DNA from: Aurantimonadaceae bacterium
Lineage (GTDB): Bacteria; Pseudomonadota; Alphaproteobacteria; Rhizobiales; Rhizobiaceae
Assembly (NCBI GenBank): GCA_003232595.1
Contig: QIIJ01000463.1
Coordinates: 1 to 18,440 of the forward strand
Direction: 5' to 3'
Length of the DNA stretch: 18,440 nucleotides
Shown: positions 6,476-13,931 of the stretch, piece by piece
Layout: each line of letters begins with the position of its first letter
How positions within the stretch are numbered: position 1 is the stretch's first letter
Notes under the pieces: generated by a model
Seen by the model: the letters and a program-made list of their open reading frames with translations, nothing else
What the model was told of the DNA's origin: nothing
Database searches by the model: none
Translations under genes and position numbers: made by a program

Positions 6476-7984
6476 GTGCCGGAAGCAGGAAATTCAAACA
6501 TCGATACCGACACATTGTTTGCGCCCCTCGCCGGGGAGCATCATGTGCTTGCGGCCGTCTCCGGTGGCAGCGATTCGCTTGCTCTTCTGTATTTACTGCA
6601 CCAGTGGTCAAGAGCGCGAAGCGGGCCGATTTTGAGTGCTGCTACTATTGACCACGGGCTACGCAAGGAGGCGCATGAAGAAGCACTCAAGGTGGGCGCG
6701 ATCTGTGCCCGCCTTGGAATTGATCACAGGATTGAAACCTGGTCGGGTAAAAAGCCTGAAAGCGGTGTATCACAGGCTGCAAGAAATGCGCGATACAGAC
6801 TGCTCTCAATGGCTGCCAATGATGCTGGAGCATCGACAATCGCGCTTGGCCATACAATTGAAGATCAGCATGAAACGGTGTTGATGCGGGCAGAGCGAAC
6901 GGGATATTCCGAATTTTACCGGTGCCCGGATATGTCAACCGGCCGTGGCCTGGCAGGCATGCGACCGCAGGCCAGTTATTGCGGTCCGCCCGGTTTCGAA
7001 CCGGTCAGACTTTTTCGTCCTTTGCTGTCGCTCACCCGAAGCGAATTGCGCCAGGTATTGACCGGTCTTGGTGTCGGATGGATTGAAGACCCGAGCAATG
7101 ATAATCTTGACTTTGAACGGATCAGGATGCGGCGGGAGCTTGCGACGGGAACAAGTGAATTTCCTGATGCGCAAAGTGTCTATGTGTTTGCCAATCAGGT
7201 GGCTGTGTTACGGGCACAACTTGCCCGAGACTGCAGCAAGCTTGTTGCGCGTCATGTGCGGTTTTTGCCTGCCGGACTTGTTGAGCTTTCAGTCGGGGCA
7301 CTCAACGGAGCCGCTGACAATGTTTCGTCCTATTTGTTACGGGTGCTGATATCGGTTGCCGGAGGTCGCCCCTATCTGGTGCCGTGCGCAGCAGCAGTTG
7401 AACTCGTTGCCCGGCTACGGGTTAATAAATCGTCGAAGCACACATTGGGCTCTGCGATCATTGAGCGGCGCGCAGACAAAATTCTATTGTGGCGGGAAGA
7501 TCGGAATTTGCCAAAGATTGCAATAACCGATGGTTTCACAGATATGGCGATTGCTCCCGGCTATTTGCATCTCTTTTCCGATCGGCTGAACGTGAGGGAG
7601 AAAGTGCCGGGCGAACCCGCCGACCAGACCGAATTCAATAATGTCAGTGGGGGTCTGTCAATTGCCTATGATGGCAGAATTGTTTATCGGTTTTCAAAGC
7701 ACCATCTTGATCAAGAACTTTTGATGGCACCGCTGGGGCTGGCGGGGGTTCAATATATCGAACAGGTTTCAGGTGTGCGGATGGGTGGCCCTTCCCGCAA
7801 GGCCCTGCGCACCCAGCCGGCGCTTATTTTGGGTGGCAATCCGGTATTTGCACCGTTTTCGAGGTGGAAAAAGCCCGGATTTGACGCCCCCGGATTCACC
7901 CGCTGGTCACCTGCAATCGAAATGTTTCAGGCAGATTGTGACGAGGACATGGTGACAGCGATTAACAATTGCCGTAAAGCATAA
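6476..7984 (+). CDS. tilS: tRNA(Ile)-lysidine synthetase TilS
   Basis: ATP-dependent enzyme that converts cytidine 34 of the CAU-anticodon tRNA-Ile to lysidine so that it reads AUA; cytoplasmic and normally essential. It has 502 residues. The N-type ATP pyrophosphatase PP-loop SGGSDSLAL is at 29-37, followed by TIDHGLRKEAHEEA (57-70) and ARNARYRLL (102-110). The usual HHxDDQAET-type block appears as GHTIEDQHET (125-134), with Glu in place of the first Asp, then LAGM and a FRPLL segment near 185. The C-terminal part is divergent, as is common in Rhizobiales. The start is GTG 6476; no in-frame ATG precedes the PP-loop and the Shine-Dalgarno is weak. Translation is probably coupled to cpoB, whose stop is three bases upstream. 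Confidence 0.92.
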   Translation: MPEAGNSNIDTDTLFAPLAGEHHVLAAVSGGSDSLALLYLLHQWSRARSGPILSAATIDHGLRKEAHEEALKVGAICARLGIDHRIETWSGKKPESGVSQAARNARYRLLSMAANDAGASTIALGHTIEDQHETVLMRAERTGYSEFYRCPDMSTGRGLAGMRPQASYCGPPGFEPVRLFRPLLSLTRSELRQVLTGLGVGWIEDPSNDNLDFERIRMRRELATGTSEFPDAQSVYVFANQVAVLRAQLARDCSKLVARHVRFLPAGLVELSVGALNGAADNVSSYLLRVLISVAGGRPYLVPCAAAVELVARLRVNKSSKHTLGSAIIERRADKILLWREDRNLPKIAITDGFTDMAIAPGYLHLFSDRLNVREKVPGEPADQTEFNNVSGGLSIAYDGRIVYRFSKHHLDQELLMAPLGLAGVQYIEQVSGVRMGGPSRKALRTQPALILGGNPVFAPFSRWKKPGFDAPGFTRWSPAIEMFQADCDEDMVTAINNCRKA

Positions 7985-8017
7985 TGGCATCTATTGACGC
8001 AATTTCGCCTTTGCACC

Positions 8018-8046
8018 TTGGCAATGCCGCAATAGCACCTTATCTT
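8018..8046 (+). promoter_or_regulatory. Candidate sigma-70-type promoter for ftsH
   Basis: TTGGCA (8018-8023, five of six with TTGACA) and TATCTT (8041-8046, four of six with TATAAT) are exactly 17 bases apart in the 120-base gap between tilS and ftsH. The start of transcription would be near 8053, leaving a leader of about 50 bases. I looked for a heat-shock sigma-32 type pattern, often found at ftsH, and saw none that was convincing. Confidence 0.5.
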
Positions 8047-8104
8047 ATAGATTGTGTGGCATCTGGACGGTGTTGCCAGCGTTACCATTCAGCCAGGACC
8101 TGTT

Positions 8105-10039
8105 ATGAATCCGAATTATCGCAATCTCGCCCTGTGGGGACTGATCGCCCTTTTGTTGATCGCCCTGTTTCAATTGTTTCCAGCGTCGAGGCAAGCCAGC
8201 CAGACAACGGAAATCGGCTATTCGCAGTTTCTTGACGCCGTTAATGCTGACCGCATCAAATCGGTCACGATCACAGGAAACGAAATTGTTGGTAAATATA
8301 GCGATAGCGCGGCTGAATTCCAGACCTATTCGCCTGGCGATCCTGACCTGGTAAAACGCCTTGAGGCCAAAGGTGTTGCGATAAATGCACGCCCTGAAAC
8401 TGATCCGAAAAACTCGTTTTTCGGTTATCTTCTGAACTGGCTGCCGATGATCCTGTTGATTGGCGTTTGGATATTCATCATGCGCCAGATGCAGGCCGGC
8501 TCCGGCAAGGCAATGGGTTTTGGCAAGTCAAAAGCCAAGTTGCTGACCGAGGCCCACGGCAAAGTCACCTTTGCAGATGTTGCCGGGATTGACGAGGCCA
8601 AAGCCGATCTTGAAGAGGTGGTAGAGTTTCTACGCGATCCGCAAAAATTTCAGCGACTTGGCGGCAAGATGCCCCATGGTGTGTTGCTTGTTGGGCCTCC
8701 TGGTACCGGTAAAACCCTGCTTGCGCGCTCTGTCGCCGGTGAAGCGAGTGTGCCGTTTTTCTCGATTTCCGGTTCTGATTTTGTTGAAATGTTTGTCGGC
8801 GTTGGTGCAAGCCGGGTGCGTGATATGTTTGAGCAGGGCAAGAAGAATGCCCCGTGTATTATCTTTATCGACGAAATTGATGCAGTTGGCCGTCATCGCG
8901 GTGCCGGTCTTGGCGGCGGCAATGACGAGCGCGAACAGACCCTCAACCAGTTGCTGGTGGAGATGGATGGCTTTGAAACCAATGAGGGCATCATTCTGAT
9001 TGCGGCAACCAACCGTCCGGATGTGCTCGATCCTGCATTGTTGCGTCCCGGTCGTTTTGACCGTCAGGTTGTGGTGCCCAACCCGGACATTATGGGCCGC
9101 GAGAAAATATTAAGGGTTCATTCCAAGAATGTGCCACTTGCACCAAATGTCGATCTAAAGGTTGTGGCGCGCGGAACGCCAGGATTTTCCGGTGCTGATC
9201 TTGCCAATCTGGTCAATGAAGCGGCAATTCTGGCAGCCCGCCGTGAAAAGCGCATGGTGACCGCCCAGGAATTTGAAGACGCAAAAGACAAGGTCATGAT
9301 GGGTGCCGAGCGCCGCTCGATGGCCATGACCGAGGAAGAAAAGCGCAACACGGCCTATCATGAGGCCGGCCATGCGCTTGTGGCAATCACCGTGCCTGCG
9401 GCTCATCCGGTTCATAAGGCGACAATCATTCCGCGCGGTCAGGCACTTGGCATGGTCATGCAATTGCCGGAGCGTGATGAAATTTCGATGTCATATGAAC
9501 AGATGACATCACGTCTGGCGATCATGATGGGTGGACGGGTCGCAGAAGAACTTACTTTTGGCAAAAAGAATGTGACCTCCGGTGCATCATCTGACATCGA
9601 GCAGGCAACACGTCTTGCCCGTGCCATGGTGACCCAGTGGGGTTATTCCGATATTCTCGGCAAAGTTGCCTATGGTGAAAATCAGCAGGAGGTTTTCCTT
9701 GGCCATTCGGTTGCCCAGCAAAAAAATGTTTCAGAAGAAACCGCCCAGGTAATAGACAAGGAAGTGCTTCGGCTGGTTGACCAAGGTTTTGAAGAAGCCA
9801 AGAAAATTCTTACAAAACGCAAGAAAGACCTGGAAATTCTGGCACAGGGTCTGCTCGAATATGAAACGCTTTCCGGTGATGAAATCAATGACCTGATGGC
9901 CGGTAAACAGCCAACACGCGATTCCGGTGACGACACACCGCCAACGCGTGGATCTGCTGTTCCAAGTACCGGCTCAGCGCCCAAAAAAGGAAAGGGCAAA
10001 TCACCGGATGCCGGTGGCATGGAACCACAACCTTCCTGA
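8105..10039 (+). CDS. ftsH: ATP-dependent zinc metalloprotease FtsH
   Basis: Membrane-anchored hexameric AAA+ protease that degrades misassembled membrane proteins and short-lived regulators. It has 644 residues. Transmembrane helices at about 8-25 and 108-127 flank a periplasmic domain. The AAA+ module has Walker A GPPGTGKT (197-204), Walker B IIFIDE (252-257) and the second region of homology NRPDVLDPALLRPGRFDRQ (303-321). The protease domain has the zinc motif HEAGH (419-423), and Asp497 in SGASSDIEQ is the likely third zinc ligand. The C-terminal tail is Pro/Lys/Gly-rich. The frame opens at 8054, but ATG 8105 with AGGA at 8095-8098 gives the typical rhizobial N-terminus MNPNYRNLALWG. Conserved neighbours are tilS before and glmM after. 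Confidence 0.98.
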   Translation: MNPNYRNLALWGLIALLLIALFQLFPASRQASQTTEIGYSQFLDAVNADRIKSVTITGNEIVGKYSDSAAEFQTYSPGDPDLVKRLEAKGVAINARPETDPKNSFFGYLLNWLPMILLIGVWIFIMRQMQAGSGKAMGFGKSKAKLLTEAHGKVTFADVAGIDEAKADLEEVVEFLRDPQKFQRLGGKMPHGVLLVGPPGTGKTLLARSVAGEASVPFFSISGSDFVEMFVGVGASRVRDMFEQGKKNAPCIIFIDEIDAVGRHRGAGLGGGNDEREQTLNQLLVEMDGFETNEGIILIAATNRPDVLDPALLRPGRFDRQVVVPNPDIMGREKILRVHSKNVPLAPNVDLKVVARGTPGFSGADLANLVNEAAILAARREKRMVTAQEFEDAKDKVMMGAERRSMAMTEEEKRNTAYHEAGHALVAITVPAAHPVHKATIIPRGQALGMVMQLPERDEISMSYEQMTSRLAIMMGGRVAEELTFGKKNVTSGASSDIEQATRLARAMVTQWGYSDILGKVAYGENQQEVFLGHSVAQQKNVSEETAQVIDKEVLRLVDQGFEEAKKILTKRKKDLEILAQGLLEYETLSGDEINDLMAGKQPTRDSGDDTPPTRGSAVPSTGSAPKKGKGKSPDAGGMEPQPS

Positions 10040-10095
10040 TCATGACTGGCACTGCAATCAACGCTGAAATAGCTGATCCAGCAGCTGTTCGCATC

Positions 10096-10126
10096 TTGAC
10101 AATCAAATATGTCAGCATGATAGATT
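10096..10126 (+). promoter_or_regulatory. Candidate promoter upstream of glmM
   Basis: A perfect TTGACA (10096-10101) is followed by TAGATT (10121-10126) with a long 19-base spacer, or by ATAGAT with an 18-base spacer. It lies in the 257-base gap between ftsH and glmM. The -35 is good and the -10 poor, so this is only a candidate, but the gap length argues that glmM has its own promoter. Confidence 0.35.
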
Positions 10127-10130
10127 GAAC

Positions 10131-10152
10131 AGGTAAAACAAGCATGTTACCT
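10131..10152. promoter_or_regulatory. Operator-like dyad AGGTAA-N10-TTACCT upstream of glmM
   Basis: AGGTAA (10131-10136) and TTACCT (10147-10152) form a perfect six-base inverted repeat over 22 bases, just downstream of the candidate promoter. That position would suit a repressor; no cognate regulator is evident in the window. The rest of the gap (10153-10296) is AT-rich at first and shows no gene. TTAACCAT at 10157-10164 resembles a CtrA half-site. Confidence 0.35.
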
Positions 10153-10296
10153 ATAATTAACCATGAAATATTTATTCACAAAGATTGATCCAAATCATAA
10201 ACGAATAGGCGTATAACGCTATTGTTGGGGATTAGTGACAATTCAAGGACCCAAGAGCGGCCGAATGAATTGCGTAGCGTAGTATCGGGGGATCTA

Positions 10297-11643
10297 ATGT
10301 CCAAACGCTATTTTGGAACTGACGGAATTCGAGGCTATGCAAACCGGTTTCCCATGACACCGGATGTTGCCATGAAAGTTGGAATGGCCGCCGGCCTGGC
10401 CTTTCAACGTGGTGACTACAAACACAGGGTGGTTATCGGCAAGGATACCAGGCTATCAGGTTATATGCTTGAAAATGCCATGGTGGCCGGATTTACCGCT
10501 GTCGGCATGAATGTATTTCTCCTTGGTCCTGTTCCCACGCCTGCCGTGGCAATGCTGACCCGGTCCATGAGGGCAGATATAGGTGTGATGATTTCCGCTT
10601 CACACAATGCCTATCATGACAACGGGATCAAGCTTTTCGGACCGAATGGATACAAGCTCTCCGATGAAATCGAATCGCGCATTGAAGCGATGATTGATGA
10701 TGATCTCACTCCGCGGCTTGCCGGCAACGGTGATATTGGCCGGGCGACGCGGGTTGAAGGGGTTCATGACCGCTATATTGAATTTGCAAAACGCACATTG
10801 CCGCGCAAAATATCGTTGGAAGGATTGCGTATTGTTGTCGATTGCTCCAACGGTGCTGCATATAAGGTCGCGCCTGCCGCCCTTTGGGAACTTGGTGCTG
10901 AAGTTGTTGAAATCGGCACAGAGCCAAATGGCGTTAACATCAACCTTGATTGCGGATCAACCAATCCGGGAAATCTCGCGCGCAAGGTCATGGAAGTCCG
11001 TGCAGATATCGGTATCGCACTTGATGGTGATGCCGACAGGGTGATTATTGTCGATGAAAAGGGCAAAGTAATCGATGGCGATCAATTGATGGCTGTGGTT
11101 GCAGATTCCTGGAACAAGGACAACCGCCTGACATCCGGTGGCATTGTCACCACCATCATGTCAAATCTGGGCCTTGAACGCTATTTGCAAAGCATTAATC
11201 TGTCGATGGCACGAACCGCTGTTGGGGACCGTTATGTGGTCGAACACATGCGCGCCCATGGCTATAATGTTGGCGGTGAACAGTCCGGCCATATCGTTCT
11301 GGCCGACTATGCCACAACTGGCGACGGGCTTGTTGCTGCGCTGCAGGTATTGGCTGTGGTTCAATCAGAAGGCAAAAAGGTCAGTGAAATTTGCAGGCGC
11401 TTTGAACCGGTGCCACAAATACTGGAAAACGTACACTTCGATCAAGGCAAACCGCTTGAAGATAAAACGGTCATTGCAGCGATTGATCACGGCAACAGTG
11501 TGTTGGCAAAATCCGGTCGGCTTGTTATTCGCCCCTCTGGTACAGAACCGCTGATCCGGGTAATGGCCGAAGGCGATGACCAGGCGCTGATCAGAAATGT
11601 TGTTGACGATATTGTTGGGGCTCTCAGTGCCGTTGCTGCCTGA
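10297..11643 (+). CDS. glmM: Phosphoglucosamine mutase GlmM
   Basis: Interconverts glucosamine-6-phosphate and glucosamine-1-phosphate, supplying UDP-GlcNAc for peptidoglycan and lipopolysaccharide; cytoplasmic and normally essential. It has 448 residues, the family length. The active-site loop ISASHN (99-104) carries the phosphorylated Ser102, at the same number as in the E. coli enzyme. The metal loop is DGDADR (243-248), GEQSGH binds sugar, and the C-terminal phosphate-binding loop is RPSGTEP (412-418). The frame is open from 10222, but ATG 10297, preceded by GGGGGA (10287-10292), gives the canonical N-terminus MSKRYFGTDGIRG. The 257-base gap from ftsH contains promoter and dyad candidates, so independent transcription is likely despite the conserved gene order. 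Confidence 0.97.
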   Translation: MSKRYFGTDGIRGYANRFPMTPDVAMKVGMAAGLAFQRGDYKHRVVIGKDTRLSGYMLENAMVAGFTAVGMNVFLLGPVPTPAVAMLTRSMRADIGVMISASHNAYHDNGIKLFGPNGYKLSDEIESRIEAMIDDDLTPRLAGNGDIGRATRVEGVHDRYIEFAKRTLPRKISLEGLRIVVDCSNGAAYKVAPAALWELGAEVVEIGTEPNGVNINLDCGSTNPGNLARKVMEVRADIGIALDGDADRVIIVDEKGKVIDGDQLMAVVADSWNKDNRLTSGGIVTTIMSNLGLERYLQSINLSMARTAVGDRYVVEHMRAHGYNVGGEQSGHIVLADYATTGDGLVAALQVLAVVQSEGKKVSEICRRFEPVPQILENVHFDQGKPLEDKTVIAAIDHGNSVLAKSGRLVIRPSGTEPLIRVMAEGDDQALIRNVVDDIVGALSAVAA

Positions 11644-11844
11644 CAACCTGTACTATCAAGATATTCCTTACCTGACTGTCAAAAAACCCTCGTAATCTGG
11701 GCTGAAAGCGTCCATTTTGGCGGAGATTTTCGCAATGGCACCTTGCAATTTGGGCAAATCGGCAGCCCTGTATTGAAATTCTGTCAGAAGCAGGAACAAT
11801 TTAATCGATAAAAATCAAATGCTTAACGGGTGTTTCGCCCCTTG

Positions 11845-11859
11845 TTAATACATTGTTAA
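11845..11859. promoter_or_regulatory. CtrA-type box 1, TTAA-N7-TTAA
   Basis: TTAA (11845-11848), seven bases, then TTAA (11856-11859). This is the full spacing of the binding site of the cell-cycle regulator CtrA in Alphaproteobacteria. It is centred about 131 bases upstream of the first OMP start, in non-coding DNA. Confidence 0.5.
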
Positions 11860-11887
11860 GATTAAAATTCTTGGTGAATAAATACAG

Positions 11888-11902
11888 TTAATCCCAACTT
11901 AA
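11888..11902. promoter_or_regulatory. CtrA-type box 2, TTAA-N7-TTAA(CC)
   Basis: TTAA (11888-11891), seven bases, then TTAACC (11899-11904), a better match to TTAA-N7-TTAAC. It begins 43 bases after box 1, close to four helical turns, so both lie on about the same face. The next gene is an outer-membrane protein, a class often under CtrA control in Caulobacter and relatives. Confidence 0.55.
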
Positions 11903-11982
11903 CCAATTCAGATCAATATCCACCCCAACGTTAAAAGATCGCAGGTGTTTTGCCTTCGGTTTGGTTTGAAAGGAAATTGGTA

Positions 11983-12786
11983 ATGGGAAGCCAGAAAAGT
12001 CTGTCAATCCTGGGGGCATTTGCAATTCTTGCAACCGCCTATTCGGCACAAGCAGCTGAAATTGTCCGGGAACCCCCGGTTGTTGAACTGCCGCCGGTTG
12101 AGAAATTCGGCGGATGGTATTTGCGCGGCGATATCGGATATGCCTCAGTCGATGCGGGCAGTGTTCTTTATTTCCAGGGCCCTACGCAAACTGGCGTTTT
12201 TCAAACCAGAGAAATTGACGAAACCTGGATGTTTGGCGTCGGTGTCGGCTATCAGATTAATGACTGGTTTAGGACAGACTGGACGGCGAACTACTATGCC
12301 CAGTCCGATTTCACCGGTTCATCAGCGCTTAATGTGCCTTGTTCCGACGGAACGCCAGGTGCAATCTGTTCCTATTCAGATAATTCCACATTCCAGGCAA
12401 CCACGCTTATGGCCAATGCCTATGTCGACCTTGGTAACTTCAAGGGCTTCACGCCTTATCTTGGTGCCGGTATCGGTGGCGCATATGTCACCTGGGGAAG
12501 CCTTAACAATATTGAATCACCGGCATCAGGTGCGGTTCCGGTCGTACTGGCCAACGATGTCCACCCAGGACGTTCCGGCTGGCGCTTTGCCGTTGGTCTG
12601 CATGCAGGCGCATCATATGATATCAGCGAAAACCTGAAAATTGATGCCGGCTATTCCTATGTCAATATTACCGGCGGCGAAATGTTCGGGTTTGGAGCAG
12701 CCAGTGGTCTGGTTGGTACGCAGGGCTATAATTCCGACATTGAAATCCACACCTTCAAGGTAGGGCTGCGTTACCAGATTTGGTAG
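11983..12786 (+). CDS. Outer-membrane beta-barrel protein (Omp25/31-like), first of a tandem pair
   Basis: A 267-residue secreted porin-like small barrel of the alphaproteobacterial outer-membrane beta-barrel family; no specific function is assigned. A signal peptide (1-24, cleavage after AQA) precedes a short Pro-rich stretch and GGWYLRGDIGYASVD, the usual first strand. Alternating hydrophobic/aromatic strands follow, including a TPYLGAGIGGAYVTWG block and YDISENLKIDAGYSYVNITGG. The C-terminus LRYQIW ends in the aromatic residue recognised by the BAM complex. The frame is open from TTG 11950, but AAGGAA (11970-11975) selects ATG 11983. The upstream region carries two CtrA-type boxes. A paralogue follows 89 bases later, and the first terminator is after it, so the two are probably one transcript. 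Confidence 0.88.
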   Translation: MGSQKSLSILGAFAILATAYSAQAAEIVREPPVVELPPVEKFGGWYLRGDIGYASVDAGSVLYFQGPTQTGVFQTREIDETWMFGVGVGYQINDWFRTDWTANYYAQSDFTGSSALNVPCSDGTPGAICSYSDNSTFQATTLMANAYVDLGNFKGFTPYLGAGIGGAYVTWGSLNNIESPASGAVPVVLANDVHPGRSGWRFAVGLHAGASYDISENLKIDAGYSYVNITGGEMFGFGAASGLVGTQGYNSDIEIHTFKVGLRYQIW

Positions 12787-12875
12787 CAGCCGCCTGCTGA
12801 CGATACCACAGCCGGGCCTTCTACGCAGGGGCCCGACTGAATTCTCTGAACACAGCACACAGGGGCAACATATCC

Positions 12876-13718
12876 ATGGCCTACCGCAAGAAAATTACAA
12901 CAATCGGCGCAGCATTGCTGTTTGCAATCACCTCCAGCGCATTCGCCGGTGATTATTATCCTCCAGAGGAGCTCGACGGTACGCCGGGCGGAACCACAGT
13001 TGAATTTGGTACCGGGTGGTATTTAAGAGGTGATATCGGTGGTAGCTTTAATGTTGTCGACCCGTCTTTCTCTCTCAATAATGTGCCCACTGGCCTTGAT
13101 CTTGGTCGGACAGGATCCTTCAGTGTTGGTGCCGGTTACATTTTGAATGACTTTGTCCGCTTTGATGCGACAGTCGACCAGTTTGTCAATTTTGGTTTCA
13201 ATGACCGACGTGCTATTGGTTGTGGAACCTGGGACAATGACAATAGTCTTCTGACGCCTGAAATACCTGTCACCGGGGCTTGTGACGAAACCCGGGCACT
13301 TGAGGCCAGCGCAACTGCCCTGATGATAAACGGCTATTTTGATCTCGGCAAATTCAATCGCTTCACTCCTTATGTTGGCGGTGGTGTTGGCATGGCCTAT
13401 GTGCGGTGGGAAGATTACACCGAAATCGGGCGCTGTGTCGCCAGCAGCGGGACAGAATGTGGCAATGGAACTCTCCCCACAATTTACTCCAACACCTACG
13501 CGTCGAACAAGGAATGGAAACCTGCTGCTGCCATCATGGCAGGGTTCAGCTATGACATTACCAAAAATCTGAAACTCGATGCCGGTTATAAATTCACCTA
13601 TATCAGCGGCGGTGATGCTTCCAATAATATTCCGGTCGGCGGCGGTTTCAGCAATCTTGAGTATGATTCGTTTAATATTCACCAGGTACGGGTTGGCCTG
13701 CGCTACGAAATATGGTGA
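12876..13718 (+). CDS. Outer-membrane beta-barrel protein (Omp25/31-like), second of a tandem pair
   Basis: A 280-residue paralogue of the preceding gene. It has a signal peptide (1-24, cleavage after AFA), GTGWYLRGDIGGSFNVVD as first strand, TPYVGGGVGMAYVRWEDY, SYDITKNLKLDAGYKFTYISGG, and C-terminal LRYEIW for BAM recognition. Compared with its neighbour, the putative surface loops are different and longer, with two cysteine-containing stretches (GCGTWDNDN to TGACDE, and GRCVASSGTECGNG) that could form disulfides. AGGGG at 12861-12865 supports ATG 12876. A strong terminator follows 29 bases after the stop. Function beyond an outer-membrane barrel cannot be read. Confidence 0.88.
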   Translation: MAYRKKITTIGAALLFAITSSAFAGDYYPPEELDGTPGGTTVEFGTGWYLRGDIGGSFNVVDPSFSLNNVPTGLDLGRTGSFSVGAGYILNDFVRFDATVDQFVNFGFNDRRAIGCGTWDNDNSLLTPEIPVTGACDETRALEASATALMINGYFDLGKFNRFTPYVGGGVGMAYVRWEDYTEIGRCVASSGTECGNGTLPTIYSNTYASNKEWKPAAAIMAGFSYDITKNLKLDAGYKFTYISGGDASNNIPVGGGFSNLEYDSFNIHQVRVGLRYEIW

Positions 13719-13747
13719 TTGTATAAATCCCAGATTGATTTGAATAT

Positions 13748-13772
13748 GGCCCGGTTGATCCGGGCCTTTTTT
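13748..13772 (+). terminator. Intrinsic terminator after the OMP pair
   Basis: GGCCCGG (13748-13754) and CCGGGCC (13760-13766) pair perfectly over a 5-base loop, followed by six T (13767-13772). It is the strongest terminator in the window and closes the OMP transcription unit before the serC leader. Confidence 0.95.
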
Positions 13773-13880
13773 GTTTGAAGTTAGATACCACCGTGTCCAA
13801 CAATAACCGGTTCACGACGATTTCTGTCGTAAATGCGAATTAGCGCTTGACGGATAGACATACGCTCATTAATTGCCGCG

Positions 13881-13930
13881 ATGGGCCACCCCTCCCCAAC
13901 GAGGGGCTAACTATCTGTGAGGATAGCAAA
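13881..13930 (+). promoter_or_regulatory. serC leader RNA (matches the alphaproteobacterial serC motif)
   Basis: Two adjacent hairpins precede the serC start. The first is CCCCTC (13889-13894) with GAGGGG (13901-13906) over a 6-base loop. The second is CTATC (13911-13915) with GATAG (13922-13926) over a 6-base loop. The serC Shine-Dalgarno GAGGA (13919-13923) lies in the loop and 3' arm of the second stem, so folding should hide it. A published motif, the serC leader of alphaproteobacterial serC-serA operons, has its last stem over the ribosome binding site, and the gene order here agrees. The ligand, if any, is unknown. The family assignment is from memory, not a covariance search. Confidence 0.75.
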
Positions 13931-13931
13931 T

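Larger units (their letters stand above)
11644..11982. other. 339-base intergenic region between glmM and the first OMP gene
   Basis: No credible coding sequence is visible on either strand. The left half has no strong stem followed by a T-run, so I see no terminator for glmM. The right half is AT-rich and holds two TTAA-N7-TTAA boxes, annotated separately. TAAATA (11879-11884) lies 17 bases after TTAAGA (11856-11861) as a weak promoter candidate; it would place the first box over the -35 and the second at the transcription start. A further TTAA at about 11931 is unpaired. Confidence 0.5.

Noticed and set aside
10064..10085. AGCTG/CAGCT stem after ftsH as a terminator
   Set aside because: Only five pairs and not followed by a T-run.
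12813..12835. Hairpin CGGGCC/GGCCCG between the two OMP genes as a terminator
   Set aside because: The loop is 11 bases and no T-run follows, so intrinsic termination is unlikely; kept only as a possible mRNA stem.
13023..13682. 219-codon open frame on the minus strand inside the second OMP gene
   Set aside because: It is fully antisense to a gene with signal peptide, barrel motifs and a Shine-Dalgarno. The product shows no recognisable motif.
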